Below, piece by piece: positions 13,119 to 25,300 of a stretch of 43,134 nucleotides of DNA (positions within the stretch are counted from its first letter, which is position 1; each line of letters starts with the position of its first letter). This stretch comes from Condylostoma magnum (taxonomy: Eukaryota; Ciliophora; Heterotrichea; Heterotrichida; Condylostomatidae), in NCBI GenBank assembly GCA_920105805.1, contig CAKKTI010000160.1, forward strand, positions 1 through 43,134, given 5' to 3'. The notes beneath the pieces are model-generated. The model did no database searches. It was not told where the DNA came from and worked only from the letters and a program-made list of their open reading frames with translations. The position numbers and the translations under genes were made by a program.

Positions 13119-14051
13119 ATGCTTTAAGAAGGAAACAGATTATTTGTACAAGGAAACTTTACCGAAGCAAAGAGAGCTTATTAGGAGTATTTAAGTGAAA
13201 ACTAAGACGATTTTGTAGCCAAGGCAAATTTGGCCCTATGCTACATAAAGCTACAAGAGTATAATGAAGCCATACAAGAGTGTCAACAAGGATCAGATTA
13301 AAACAGCAATTACTACAGATTTTCCTTATACGAGGGAATTTGTTACTTCACCCAACAAAAATTTAAACTGGCTCTGGAAATGTTTTAATAATCTTCTAAA
13401 TTAAATCCAGAAAAATCTGAAATCTGAATTAGAAAAACAGAAGCTGAAATTTCTAGAGTAATCAAACTAAACAGTATAAAAGAGCCTTATTCTTGGTACC
13501 AGTCACAAGATTTTGTTTTTATAGATGTTTTACTGAAAATAGCCCCGGGAACAAATCCTTAAGTAAACATTTCTTAAAGCCAGTTCGAAATTTCAGCTGT
13601 ATAAAACAACGGTACTGATTTTATTCTACAAGTAGACTTAATGCATGAAATTGATACTGAAGGGTCTAAATTTGATATAAAACCCCATAAAATTACACTA
13701 GAGCTAAAAAAATTGGTCATACAGGACTGGCAGAATCTGACTAATGAAGTGTAACCAACTAAGCCTACAAATACGTATACTTCTAAGCGAGACTGGAATA
13801 AAGTTGAACGAGCTTTGGAAGCAGAGCTGAAATAAGAAAAACCTGAAGGAGAGGCTGCCTTGCATTCCTTATTCAGAGAAATCTTTTCTAATGGGGATGA
13901 AGATACAAGAAGAGCAATGATTAAGTCATTTTAGACATCCGGGGGAACAGTTCTGTCTACTAATTGGGGAGAAGTAAGGGACAAGGATTATGAAGGAAGA
14001 GATAGGCCAAGTCCACCTAAAGGTCAGCAATGGGCTCCTAAGGAAAGTTAG
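13119..14051 (+). CDS. SGT1: SGT1 co-chaperone (TPR-CS-SGS), 310 aa
   Basis: Three domains in the standard order. TPRs: residues ~1-115 ([36 protein letters not shown]). CS domain: ~122-212, starting [18 protein letters not shown] and including [17 protein letters not shown] domain: ~222-310, with [33 protein letters not shown], and [16 protein letters not shown]1 bridges HSP90 and SKP1/SCF ubiquitin ligases and serves kinetochore assembly and immune-receptor folding. Length and domain content match full-length orthologues, and the protein ends within a few residues of the usual SGS end, at TAG 14049-14051. The next gene starts only 12 nt later in the same frame, so a read-through fusion with the RND protein is formally possible. 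ATG at 13119 is the first in frame and begins the first TPR helix. Confidence 0.93.
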
Positions 14052-14063
14052 TTAGTAAATTAA

Positions 14064-16637
14064 ATGTCAAAAAGTATAAGTGAGAAGCTTTAATAGAAAT
14101 ATGTACAGGTTTTTACCCTTTTTGCTAATTTTGTGATTTAGTACAACTGGATTTTAATTCTACTAGGATTTTTGTTAATGCCGGGATTTCTGTACTCTCT
14201 TACCTATTATAATGAAGAATCTGATAAAACGTTACATTGAACTTCAGAAAATGGAGATTTATTAGACTATAGGGAAGACTATGACGATACTTTTGGACTA
14301 TCCCGCTTATAAACTGTGTATATTGAATCAAAATCAGACTCCCTTTTAACAATTGAAGGAATATAGGAGATAATTGAATTTGATAATGTTTTTAGAACTA
14401 GAAAAATTCATGATGGAAAGTCTTATAATGATAAATGCTATACTAGTCATCCTTAATTACCATGTTTGGTCTAAGGAAGTTTGCTATCGTTTTGGGAAAC
14501 TACTCCTGGAGTTTATAATCTCAGTGAAATGTAAACTGATTAAGATATACTGAATCGAGTTCAGTCAGGAAAAGGAGATCCTGTAAGATATCCAGAGGGA
14601 AGCCCTCTATTCATCAATGTAACAAGAATGCTTGGAGGTACAAATGCATAGAAAATTATAACGAATATTGATGGAAGCAATAATGTTTAATCTGCCAAGG
14701 CAGCTACTTGGGATTACTACTTAAACGATGGGGATGAAGATGATGATTTCTTCTACTGGGATTTCGAAGAAGAGCTTGAAAAATTAGTTGAAGATTTTAA
14801 CGAGGATTCTTAATATGTTAATTTCTATATTTACACGTTGTCTGGAGTTCCTAGAGGAATTTTTTCAGGAATCACTGATGAAATGAGCTATATTGGGATT
14901 TTTGCAGCTGTTTTTTCTATACTGTACATTTTATTGTAACTGAGATTGTATTTACAAGTTTCTAGAATGCTATTTGCAGCTATTGTTTTGGTAGTAAATG
15001 AGTTGAGTTATTACTAGGGTATGGGGATTATGTGCCTAACTGATGTGAATGCAACTGGCTATGAGGATTACTATCATTTTAGTAGTTTTATAATTAATTT
15101 AACCTTAGCAAGTTACTTGATTTCTTTGTCTTATAAGCTCGAAGACACAATAGAAGATTAATTCAAGTAAAATCTGCCTAGAATCTTAATCATGTATACT
15201 ATTGTGTATGGATACATACTAGCTTTCATGGTTATGGTGAATGTCTCCAGCTATAAAGGCTACAGGGTTTTTGGGTAATATGCTATTTTTAGTGCACTAA
15301 TGACTATAATAAACGTGTACATTATAATAGCTCCTTTGCTTTATTATGAGCTTAAACGTACTTTTAATCATATAGGAGATTGCTTCGGTTTGATTAAGTG
15401 TAATTCTACTGGAAAGTATTGCTGTAGTGGTAGGTTTATATACGACTCCCATTAACAAGTAACTCAAGGGTTATTCGAGTTTTTGAGCTCATAAGTACTA
15501 AAGTGATAAAAGAAACTACTGGTTATAATACTCTAATTATCCACAGTACTTGTAATATTAGCTTTTTCTATATGAGGTGTTACTGAGTACGATTTAAATC
15601 TTGACATTGAAAACTACCTAAAACCAGGATTTTACATAAATGACACGATTGATATAAGAGATGATTATTTCAGTAAGTTAGGATATCCCATTGGATTTGT
15701 AACAACTGATACTGATTTTTCAAGCCAGTCAACTTAGACTAAACTTTAATAATTTATAGCTGCAATCGACGTATGCTAAAATTGTTCGGATAATTGGATT
15801 CAAGAGGAATAAACGTTTACATACACCCCATTTCTGTATAACTGGGGTAACTTAGGAGGGTGTATTATAGAGGGTCAATCAGTCTAACTAGTAAATGGAA
15901 ACTTTCCCTCTGAGAATTACGATGAATGCTTCAACCAATTCTCATAAAATGCTTAATTTCTAAGTCTTAATTACTATATATTGCTCAAGGATTAAAAGTT
16001 AAAAGCTAGCTTGGTATCGACCTATTTAATCAACTTAGACAACGGAGAAGATAAAATAGACGGATTATCCGACTTAATTGAACTATCTGATGATTTTGGT
16101 CCAGATTATTCATTTGTTTACAGTCCGTGGCTTGTTATTTATGAAAGTTTAAAATCAACTGAATACAACACTTGCCTTTTACTCAGTATCAGTGTGCTAG
16201 CTGGCACATTAACAATATTCTTGATTACCTTGGACTATAGAAAAGGTGTAGTTCTAACAGTAGGATAGGGAGTCATTATTGTGAATATTTTCGGATTTAT
16301 GGTTTTCTGGGACGTTGAAATCAACGTAATTTCCGTTTTAGCCATTATATGCGGAGTACTTTTAGGCTGTATTATTTTGATCATTAATTTGTTTGGCTAT
16401 GAAAAGTAAGAATCAGTGTCTGCTTATTCTGCTACTTTTAAAATTTTACTCTCCCTTTTATTGTCTTATTTTCTATATTTCATTTTTGAGTCTGTTTTGC
16501 TGTAAATTATACTAAAGTCGGTATTCCTTGGAGCGGTATGGGGACTACTTACAGCACTTTCACTCAAATCAATATACGAAAGATTATTCAGAAAAGATAA
16601 AGTTTAAGACGAAACAGAGAGCACCATTCAAACATAA
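14064..16637 (+). CDS. Patched/Dispatched-like RND membrane protein (857 aa)
   Basis: Seen: an N-terminal TM (FVIQYNWILILLGFLLMPGF), a long acidic extracytoplasmic loop (~50-270), a block of about six TMs (~272-500), a second large loop (~500-700), and a final block of about five TMs (~702-835). This two-times-(1 TM + loop + 5 TM) plan is the RND/Patched/NPC1 layout. TMs 10-11 carry FWDVEINVISVLAIICGV, matching the Patched-type INxxSLxNLIxxIGI segment. The acidic residue usual at the end of that segment in proton-driven relatives is replaced by Gly/Cys, so the transport mechanism may differ. Such proteins move sterols or lipidated cargo; the cargo here is unknown. It starts 12 nt after the SGT1 stop. 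It ends at TAA 16635-16637, with a second TAA three codons later, 70 nt from a convergent gene. Confidence 0.82.
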
Positions 16638-16707
16638 AAGCAATAAAACACAGAACTAAACAGAGAGACTCAAATAGACCTTCCAAATCAGTAGTTATTG
16701 AATTTTA

Positions 16708-16905
16708 TTACCTATTCTCTTGTTGTAGACCTTGAGGAATTGATTCTTAATTTAAAATAGAAAATCCCTAGCTCTTTTTGCTCACAGTAGCTCTTAGCTT
16801 TCCTCCAATTTTCGCAACAATACCTAATAACATTTAAAGCTTTTGTGCATCTCTCTACTCCACTGCTACTGTTATCTGGTAGCCTAGATCTTACAAGTTT
16901 GCCAT
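16708..16905 (-). CDS. Small uncharacterised protein (65 aa)
   Basis: I do not recognise this protein. The frame starts at the ATG at 16905 with MANLQDLGYQITVAVEQRD, continues AQKLQMLLGIVAKIGGKLRA, then SKKSQGFSILNQE, and ends at tandem TAA TAA (16710 down to 16705). The first ~40 residues look like two amphipathic helices and codon use is like the neighbours. The frame differs from that of the upstream DMT gene, whose stop lies 35 nt before this start, so it is not simply an extension of it. It might be the first exon of something longer, but no splice site is evident. Confidence 0.55.
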
Positions 16906-16940
16906 TTTAATTAGAAAAGTGTAATTGGATAGTTGGTTTA

Positions 16941-17906
16941 CTATTTAAAAATCAGCGTTAAAGCTACCCCGAGTAGCACAATAATGCATCCAATAATAGT
17001 AATGAGTTCCATAGCTATCTCTAGTAAAATATACTCCAAAACTATATGAATTGGCCCAACTAAAGTGATTACTGTAAAAACTAAGCTTAAAGGTCCCCTC
17101 AATATTGCAATTCCTAAACAAAAGGTACCGGTTGACATTAGAAATCCTCCCAGTAGTAATAACAAAAAGGAGTTTATATCAACTTGATTTACTATACCAA
17201 TAATCGTTAAGATAGGAAGTAGGAAGACTTAAAATAGTGAATTTGACAGTAAGTTAACAACTGTTATTGTATAAGGGTCGATTTATGCTTATCCACAGTA
17301 TTTAAATGTAATTCCTCAGAAAAATAGTCCTAAAATGCATATACTTCATATAATTATAGCTTGTAAAGAATCATATTGTTAGCTTTAAAGCGAAATTATT
17401 ATCAATCCGCAAATAGAGACCAAAATTCCAGTTCATTAACCAATTGAAATCTTTTCTTTAAACAAAAAATAATCCAGAATTGAAATCAACACCACTGATA
17501 AACCCATTATGCTACTTGTAATTCCTCGTTATGTGGGATATAAATCAAAAGCAGTAAGCTAAGAATACTCAGTAATGCATATTATAAGTCCACCTACTAC
17601 TGCATATCAAAACGTTGCTTTAAACTATAAATTATTAGGAGTTTATTCAGAATACAAACTAGAGTCTTTTATACTTGGCCAATTTCCACTTCTATTTCGA
17701 AATTTGATAGCAAAGAAGAATAACATGATGATCGATGATATGAAATAAGCTAAAGATACTGATATTTTTGTAGTCAATGAGTCTATGGATATCATTCCTA
17801 TTATGAATAAGCCAAAACTTAATGGTAAAATTGATAAACAAGATAGTATAATCCAAACCTTAAACTGTTCCTATAAATCTTTGTAATCAGCTCCGCGTTA
17901 CTCCAT
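16941..17906 (-). CDS. EamA/DMT-family transporter (321 aa)
   Basis: Seen: ten hydrophobic segments in two halves of five, the plan of EamA/drug-metabolite transporters (SLC35-like). Telling pieces are YSQLTAFDLYPTQRGITSSI (the helix 3-4 A-x-x-x-x-P motif), LFKEKISIGQWTGILVSICG (helix 4-5, the usual x-x-E-x-x-x-x-x-Q-x-x-G motif with TGA as Trp), and in the second half PLSLVFTVITLVGPIHIVLE. Family members export or exchange small metabolites or nucleotide sugars; the substrate cannot be told. The protein ends at tandem TAG TAA (16943 down to 16938) after GVALTLIFK, the normal end of helix 10. It begins 84 nt after the proposed end of the upstream gene on the same strand. Confidence 0.8.
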
Positions 17907-17990
17907 TTTGCTAAAAATTATAGATTTAATCATGGTAATTACATAAATATGGATTAGTTGGTATTTATCTGCTTTTTATGTTGAAATGAG

Positions 17991-20900
17991 TTAAGGATCT
18001 AACCTTGTATCTTTTACTCCTTAGAAGATATGTCTTAATCTTCAAAATCTTCTCTTTAATAAATTGAAGATATACTTTTCTGTATTGCTATTACAAAATT
18101 TAAGCGATTGGTGGTTTCTTTGAATACCAAGTATTTCTTCATATTCATCAATTACAAAACTCCCGATTGAAAATTCATATCAATTAGCTGTAAACCTATG
18201 AATTAATGCTCTCTCCTACTGCAACTCGTGAATAGTAAGTAAAGTTCTCCTTAACTCCTAAACTAGGATTTTAGTTAGCTATAAAAGGTTTCCAGTAGAT
18301 AATGAGACATAACTAGAATAATTACAAAAAAATACCACTTATATTTCGTCTTTACGACCTCCTAGGTATTCAGTTAAGAACAACTTTATCACAGTTGAAT
18401 TCAATTGAAATTCTCTAAGTATTAGTTGATGTGCTCTATTGCTAGATAAGATTCTTCACTATAAGGATGATCAAAAGCTTAATAATTATAAACTCAATCG
18501 TGAAAAAATAGTATAATCTCTGTTTTAGTGTTCTTAGGGATTTTTATTGTCAGTTCCGGAACGATTATTTACTATTTTAACCTGGCTCATTATTAGGAAA
18601 TCTTTATTTAATTCTCGTTTAATAAATTTAAAGTAAAAGTTTATTGATTTCAGATTTCAAATACAAATAAGATAGAAAGTTATATTCCTCTTTCAACTAT
18701 GCTGATTGTAGACCTTTTTATATGATCCCTAAACTGCCCTCAATAGCCAATCCAATAGCAGAGTATCCTAGCATCAAAACTCCGAATCCTTTTCTGTTGA
18801 GCTTGTTATCATTCAGAGACTTTGATAGTTGTTGGAATAATATATCATCAGTAATATAGCTAATCAGTTTAACTCTATCATTCTATCTATATTAAAATGA
18901 TCTTCAGATTAATTTCTTCTAACAATCATTGTGAATTTTTATATCCTTATATTGATAATTATGTGAGATAGTTTAAAAGAGTTAAAATCAGCTGATTTTA
19001 CTCCACAAAGTCTTGCAAAATACTTGGTTTAAGTTTTCAAGAATTTGACTTATATAGAAAATAGGATCATTGCTATCTAGTTTTAGGGATTCAGGTTAAT
19101 TCCAAAGTTGTTTCCTTTGCTGGCAAGTTGATCTTCACTTCAGCTTGCAATGAAGCTGTTTAATCCAGAGCTAGGATTATATTGCTGAAATTTTGACTAA
19201 GGCTACTTAAAGGGTGAGTAAATGCTCCTCAAAGAGACTTCAAAGGAAGTATTTTGTAGAATTATAGCACTTCAGGTTGCGTGCCTTGTCAAATAAAATC
19301 CTACTTACAAAATCCTAAGAGAAATTGATAATCTTAATACTTTTAATATATTGTTAATCTATATGTATTTAATAAACTTTTGTTTAAGTGATTATTATGC
19401 TAAATTGATCCAGATCTTGGACGTGTATAGGGCTGTAGTTTTAAAATAGTTGGAGACAAAATTAAATTACTGTCACTTGAAATTGCATCAGTAACAGTTT
19501 TAATCTCTCGGCTTTCTGGAAGCATGTGTCCTTTTAATCTAATTTAAGTTTTATTGCTTGTGACTGTACTAATAAAATAATTAAGTGTTTAAATCACTGT
19601 TTTTTATTCCCGTTACTGGCGTCATTTATGTATTGATAGGAGTGCTATGAATTCAGGAAATTACTAAAAGTTTGCATAAATTTGTTCAATTGGTGAAGTT
19701 TATATAAAAAAGTTTCTAGTGTTTAGAATTGATGCTAGAAACAGGTGAAAAGCTTCACATTATGATAATTAGAATCTTGTGTGTTATATTTCTGGAAAGT
19801 TTTGTATAGCATAGAAATTGTTTATTGATTTTCTGTATAAGTAATGCTAAGCTTTCCATATAACCTTTGGCTACTTCAGAGTAAACTGCATTAAAGGCGG
19901 TTTTTCCTTTTAAACTCGAAAATTCGATAAGAAAATTTTAGTTGTTTATTGATTTAAACTTTCTTATGATTGTTTTCCAGTATCGGCTGTTATAATTCCT
20001 AAGTCTTTCAGTCATCGTTCTATTGTTTAATAATCAACTTTTACTTCCTAGAAGTACTTATTAGGAAAGATATCGCTAAAATCGATTGCATATCTTTTAA
20101 AAATGTTGTATAGATCAGACTACCGTTGTTTTAGTGTTTCAGTTACATAATAATCATTAAGAATTTCATCATATAAGAAAAACTTAGAAATTTTTGCATT
20201 TGGAATAAAATCTCTATCAAAAGCCATAGCAAACTTATCTAGAAATCCTGAGCATTAGAATCCTGTATATCTCGGACACGAATCAACAACTCTTAATAAA
20301 GCTTCAATAAAATTACTAAGATTAAGCGTAATTCTACCATCCTTTAAGGTCTTTGAAATCATTGTCTAGAGTCATTTTATTGGCTGATTGATGTATGACT
20401 GTGGCATATCTTTGCTTTATTATGTTGAAATGTAAAAAATACGTGTTACATCATACTCGTTAAAGTTACTTGCAATTAGTTGTGCATCTTCAATTAATTT
20501 AAAAAATCCTTGAAAGTTTAATTCAGTTATGTTATTTGGGCTTGGATTTGATCAGAGAGCATAGCTTAGAAATATCTTTTTTATAATAAGGATATTATTC
20601 TAGATATACTTATATAGAGAGAATCTATACATGATTTCCTCGTGCATTTATTAAAGCTAGTTTTAGTCAACATTGTTGATATTATAGAAGCAGTTTACTG
20701 TTACAATATCTCTTTTAGACTTTGTTTATATTACATCATCAATACTAATACGATGGTCTTCTAATTCAGGTATATCTGCTATTATTTAGTCGATTTTACA
20801 TTACATTGCATAAATGTAATTAAATTTACAGTCTAGTAATTTCCTATGCTATACAAGCTATGCTTCTTAAAGATTCTCTAATTTAATTAAAATCTTCAAG

Positions 20901-21736
20901 TCTTAGTTCCCTGCATTCCTATTCTATTGTCTATTTTAACTTCCTACCAAAACTTACAAATTTTACAATTAATCATTAATTGTATCTAAACTTCCCTTAA
21001 GTGTAACTTGACTACCTTATTAGCTTCCTTTTACAATAAACTATTGAAACCCTTCTAATTTTACATTAAAAGTCAATTTTTACATCATTTCTATATCTTT
21101 CTAAGCCTGGACGTTATGTTGAAAATTTTAACATTAAATAGCCTTATCAGCAGTCTCACTCACTTCAATGACTATATTTCTATTTATCTTACTAGGACTA
21201 CTCGGATTGCTTACTTTTTAGTCCTAATCAAATTTTCCTTCTAAATTTTCTAATAAGTTATCAATTTCTGACAGCATTTACAGTTAACTTCCACTTTCCT
21301 TTACTAAATCATCTAAAGCATCCTACATTTACCACACCATTTCATCTAACCTTTACTTTCTTTCACTGACTTAGTACTTCTGTATTTCTTTAAAAGCTCC
21401 AAAAGTAGCCCTCTTATCAAAGTCTAATCTATAAACCACATTGTTTCTGGCTGATTTCGGCACATCTTCGTCTAATCCGATGTACTGAACTTGAGGGCCG
21501 CTATAATCTAAATCATTAATAAGATTGCTAATTGACTGAATAAAACTTACACGAATTTTAGACTTTAGTTATTCTTTTTCTTAGTTTATCTAGAGACTAG
21601 TTCTAGCCTAACCACTTTATTTATGCAATACAGGAAAGCTTTAGCGAGTATTTGTAAGCTTACTTGATCTTCTGAAAAATCCAGTATTGCTAGTAGTATT
21701 GGATTAGCTTAAGATTGCTTTGCGAAGTCTATCCAT
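17991..21736 (-). CDS. Large helical protein of unknown family with four frame changes near its 3' end (~1249 codons)
   Basis: I do not recognise the family. The frame from ATG 21736 is intact to about 19,300: a basic Ser/Thr-rich start, coiled-coil stretches (ERKQRLDEMVWQMQDALDDL), and an EF-hand-like helical region (NLSNFIEALLRVVDSC, then YDEILNDYYVTETLKQRQ). After 19,300 coding sequence continues but changes frame near 19,310, 18,885, 18,630 and 18,415. Good peptides lie on both sides of each change (FIASWSEDQLASKG; RKGFGVLMLGYSAIGLAIEG; TIKIPKNTKTEIILFFHDW; TEYLGGRKDEIQVVFFC). All four changes are in the same sense, as if one base were missing each time, and the total restores a frame ending at TAA 17993. 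Explanations are base-call/assembly deletions, decay, or introns of length 3n+2 (a GT...TTTCTCTTAG stretch of 26 nt fits the first). Confidence 0.6.
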
Positions 21737-21786
21737 ATTGGAATTATAATATTTTGTATGCTTTAATTAGTTTTAGAATATATAAA
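21737..21786. promoter_or_regulatory. 50-nt divergent spacer
   Basis: Only 50 bases separate the start codons of the long minus-strand gene and the 183-residue plus-strand gene. Leaders and promoters must be very short or reach into coding sequence. Confidence 0.3.
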
Positions 21787-22338
21787 ATGTCTTAGATCGA
21801 TGCATTGTTAGATTAATTAAGTCCCAGGCTTATTTCAAAAACAAGTGAATAAAACAGCTATGGGTTTATTAAATAAGCATCAGAATAAAAGGATTCACTA
21901 GAGAAAAAACGTAGCTAGGTGTATTAAAGAATTAGTAACAGACTTATCAATGTTTAAAGAAAATGCTAGTATTAAATTGACTTAAAATTCAAAGATTACT
22001 TTTTAAGGAATTAGTAAAGAATGTTTAAAAGGACATAAATCACTAATGAAAAAATTGACAAAACTTATAACATTTTGTACAAACACATAAAGATAAAAAA
22101 ATAAACTGATTTTTCTAGGTTTTTATTGAATAAAAGTCCTATTACTTAATCTAAAATAATCAGTAAAACTCCAACTCCAGGAAGAAAAATTATATCATAT
22201 AGAAATAACTAGAGTAAAATCACCAGAAATTTCGCAAATTATTTCAACAAAAAGTCTTCCTCAGTGCGGGCTTTTCGAAACTTCAACGGTTATCCCCAAC
22301 TCAAAGTACGCGGAATTTCTCCCCCTGTCAATATTTAA
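21787..22338 (+). CDS. Basic protein of unknown function (183 aa)
   Basis: Not recognised. The frame begins MSQIDALLDQLSPRLISKTS, continues with a helical charged middle (ASEQKDSLEKKRSQVYQRIS), and has a strongly basic, Ser/Arg/Pro-rich C-terminal third (SKTPTPGRKIISYRNN, SSSVRAFRNFNGYPQL, GISPPVNI). Such a tail suits a nucleic-acid, tubulin or membrane-surface contact but no domain is evident. Two other frames across this stretch are also open under the reassigned code. I chose this one because it is coding-like over its full length, starts near a divergent promoter gap and ends with TAA 16 nt before the next gene's ATG. Confidence 0.65.
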
Positions 22339-22354
22339 AATTCAGTTATATAAA

Positions 22355-25300
22355 ATGGAAAACCGACTAGCATTCGAGGAAAACGAAGTAGCAGATCTCT
22401 AAGGAAAAATAAGAGAACTACTAAATCAATATAATAAGTTTAAGGCAAAGCAAAGTAAAGAGAATAATGAGCCACCAATTGAATAAAATTTCTATGATTC
22501 CCAATTCAGCACTATCTTTACGTAAAATTCAGATATTCAGTAGAAGTTTAGGGACTTAATCATATCTAAAATAGAAGAAATCCCGCATCCTGCTCCAATA
22601 AGACTTTATCCTGATAAATTGGTATCAGATTTAAAAGATTTTGACTGAAAAAATAATTTCAATGACATTTGTAGTTAATTAGAAAAGTACTTCAAAAGGC
22701 AGGCTTCATTTTTTACTTAAAAATCTTTAAAACTTTACTATAAATACGGATATTTCCTTCAGAACTCCTAATTTTATGAGGCATCAATCAACAAATTAAA
22801 CGAGTTTTTATACGAGGCTCATAATAGCGCCTAAGAAAGTAAGGACTAGTACATTGAGCTAAGGTAATTACAGGACAAGTAGATTAATTAGAAAAGCAGT
22901 AACTGATAGGGGCATGTTTCTCATGTTGATCAGTTTGAAATTATTTTAGCAATGCGGCATTATATAAGGCAAAATGTAAAAGAGTTTAAATCTTCCTTAA
23001 AAACACACAAATTTCTAAACAGGGTAAAATGAGTGTACTTATTAAGACCATATGACATATGAGTTAAAGCCTAAGAACTACTAGTACAACTAAAGAAATA
23101 ATCTATAAAACGTATGAAAAAGTACACTGGATAAGAACTGTGAAATATAGACAAGCAAGTGGAATTTGTGAAAAATATAAACTTAAGGTCAGAAAAACTT
23201 GAAAGAGAGATAGAAAGAAAAACTGGCTAAAAGCACTCTACTTCTAAAGAAGAGCATTATAGAATAAACTAGTAGCTAATGAATTCATGAAAAGATGATC
23301 TAGACATTCCTCCAACCTTTATTCATGAGCCAAAAATTTTAAATAAGATTTTAAACAAATTAAGCCCTAAATTTGGAATTTTTGAAAAAGTAAGTTCAGA
23401 TGGAGGCCACGCAATGGCCTCCGAGGTTACTAATCTACTGCCTGATATAATGGAATTCTAGAGACAAAGAATAGAAATAAAGCCGTCCCATGTTTAACTA
23501 TAGGAAAAAGATATTCCTAATAACAACTACACCAATCTGCACGCCCTGCGTTTAAACCCTAATACTAAATTAAGATCAAATGACATGCTAGTTCCTCCCC
23601 ATCCCTTAATATTCTTCCGAAATGTAAGGCTTATTAATAACAACTGGGTAGGGGAAGTTAAGTTAAAACCTGTATTGGAGGGATACTAGCTAGAGTAAGA
23701 GCATATGTTTAGTCAAATACCGTTTTTAGACGGGTTGACTTAGGCTGTACTGCAATTGATTGATGTATAGGATTAGTAAATAGCCAATACTATACTTGAG
23801 CAGTTAGCTTTAAGTTATTGCGAGAGATCGTAGTATGGAAGTGATATAAAGGCAAATTTTGACATTTTCAATACTAAATTATAGATGAATTATCTAGCAT
23901 AATTAGTTAGTGGAAACTTTCCTAGAGAAAATGAAGTGGAAAAACCTGATTTGTAGATTCATTGTATAAAAACACTGTATTCTCTTAAATTTCTTGAGTG
24001 TAGGAACTATAAGTTGAGGATCCTAGATATATTCAATGCATTTAGATGCATCCAGAAGAAAATCACTAAAGATTTAGCCGACTTTGAATATATTAATAAG
24101 CAATTTACGGATGATCAAAGAAAATAGATAATTGAAAGTGGGGAGTTTCCTTATATCAACGGAATAAAAGAAGTAACAAGTGATATTTTAAGAGAATTCC
24201 AATAGAATATCGAGAGTATTAGCATAGTTGATGGGGAAATACGTGTTAAAAATTAAAATGATGATTTTATCTAGTATAGTATAACATACGACGACTATGA
24301 TGTACTAAAAAATGAACTTATAAAAATTGCCAGCTTTTATGTATAAAAATTTGAGAAAAAGGGCCAAACTGGGCGATAACATCCAAAAATTGACAGATTT
24401 TTACTACTAGCTGAATTAATGAAACATGAAATGTTATTCTAAGAGAAAAAGCTAGAATTAGTACTAGAACTCGATAAAATCTATGACAACTGCGTTACTT
24501 ACAAATCTCAGTTACAAACAGCGTAACAAATGACAAACATAATGCACCAAAGGCCTAAGCTTTAATTATCCAGCAGCTACTACTACCAATCATACAAAGC
24601 TCATTGCATTAGCTTAGAAGAGTAGATTAAGCTATACAATCTAGCCTTTTAGTACTTAAAGGAAAGTAAAAAGACATCAGAAGTAGCAGAGCCTCTAAAC
24701 ATAGATGAGTCAATTATGCGTTTATACAAATTGCCTTAAATAACCTAGCAAAATCACTAAGAATTGCTAGTAATACACAAGGACAACACGAATCTATCCC
24801 AATCCTGCATAAACTACGGAATGTGGCTTGTGATGCAAGAAGAAATACGAAATGCCATGCAGTCCTAATACCAAGACCACCTTACTAAATCCGGTGCTAA
24901 GAAACTAGATCAAATGTTTGATATAATCCCTACTATGATAGAATCCTTAAAACAAGATGATTTTAGAATACTCCCTATACTAACTGTAGGACATTTCGAG
25001 TAACATAAAAGAATCTATGACTTAGATTACCCAAACGAGATGCAATTGTATTTAAATCTATTCGAGTTATGAAGATTTAGGAAATTACTGGTAATAGAGT
25101 CAATAAATGCGACTGTACAGAGAGATATACAGAAACAGCATTTAAGTATCAGCAAAACAGAGTTTTAGACTGTTGAGCCTGCGGTATGAGCCATGGGACT
25201 AAGAGTGGTCAGTGCAGTAGACGAAGGGCCTGGGTCAAGAACTGATATATGGTTGACAGCGTTTGAACTTGATACATAACTAAGAGCCTTGATAAACTTT

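Noticed and set aside
16638-17080. Extension of the RND protein past its TAA if only TGA could stop
   Set aside because: It would run antisense through two other genes with loss of coding character; TAA is taken as a true stop.
21802-22354. Upstream in-frame extension of the 2088-residue gene from an ATG at 21802
   Set aside because: A different frame (183-residue gene from 21787) has better and continuous coding character and ends 16 nt before the ATG at 22355.
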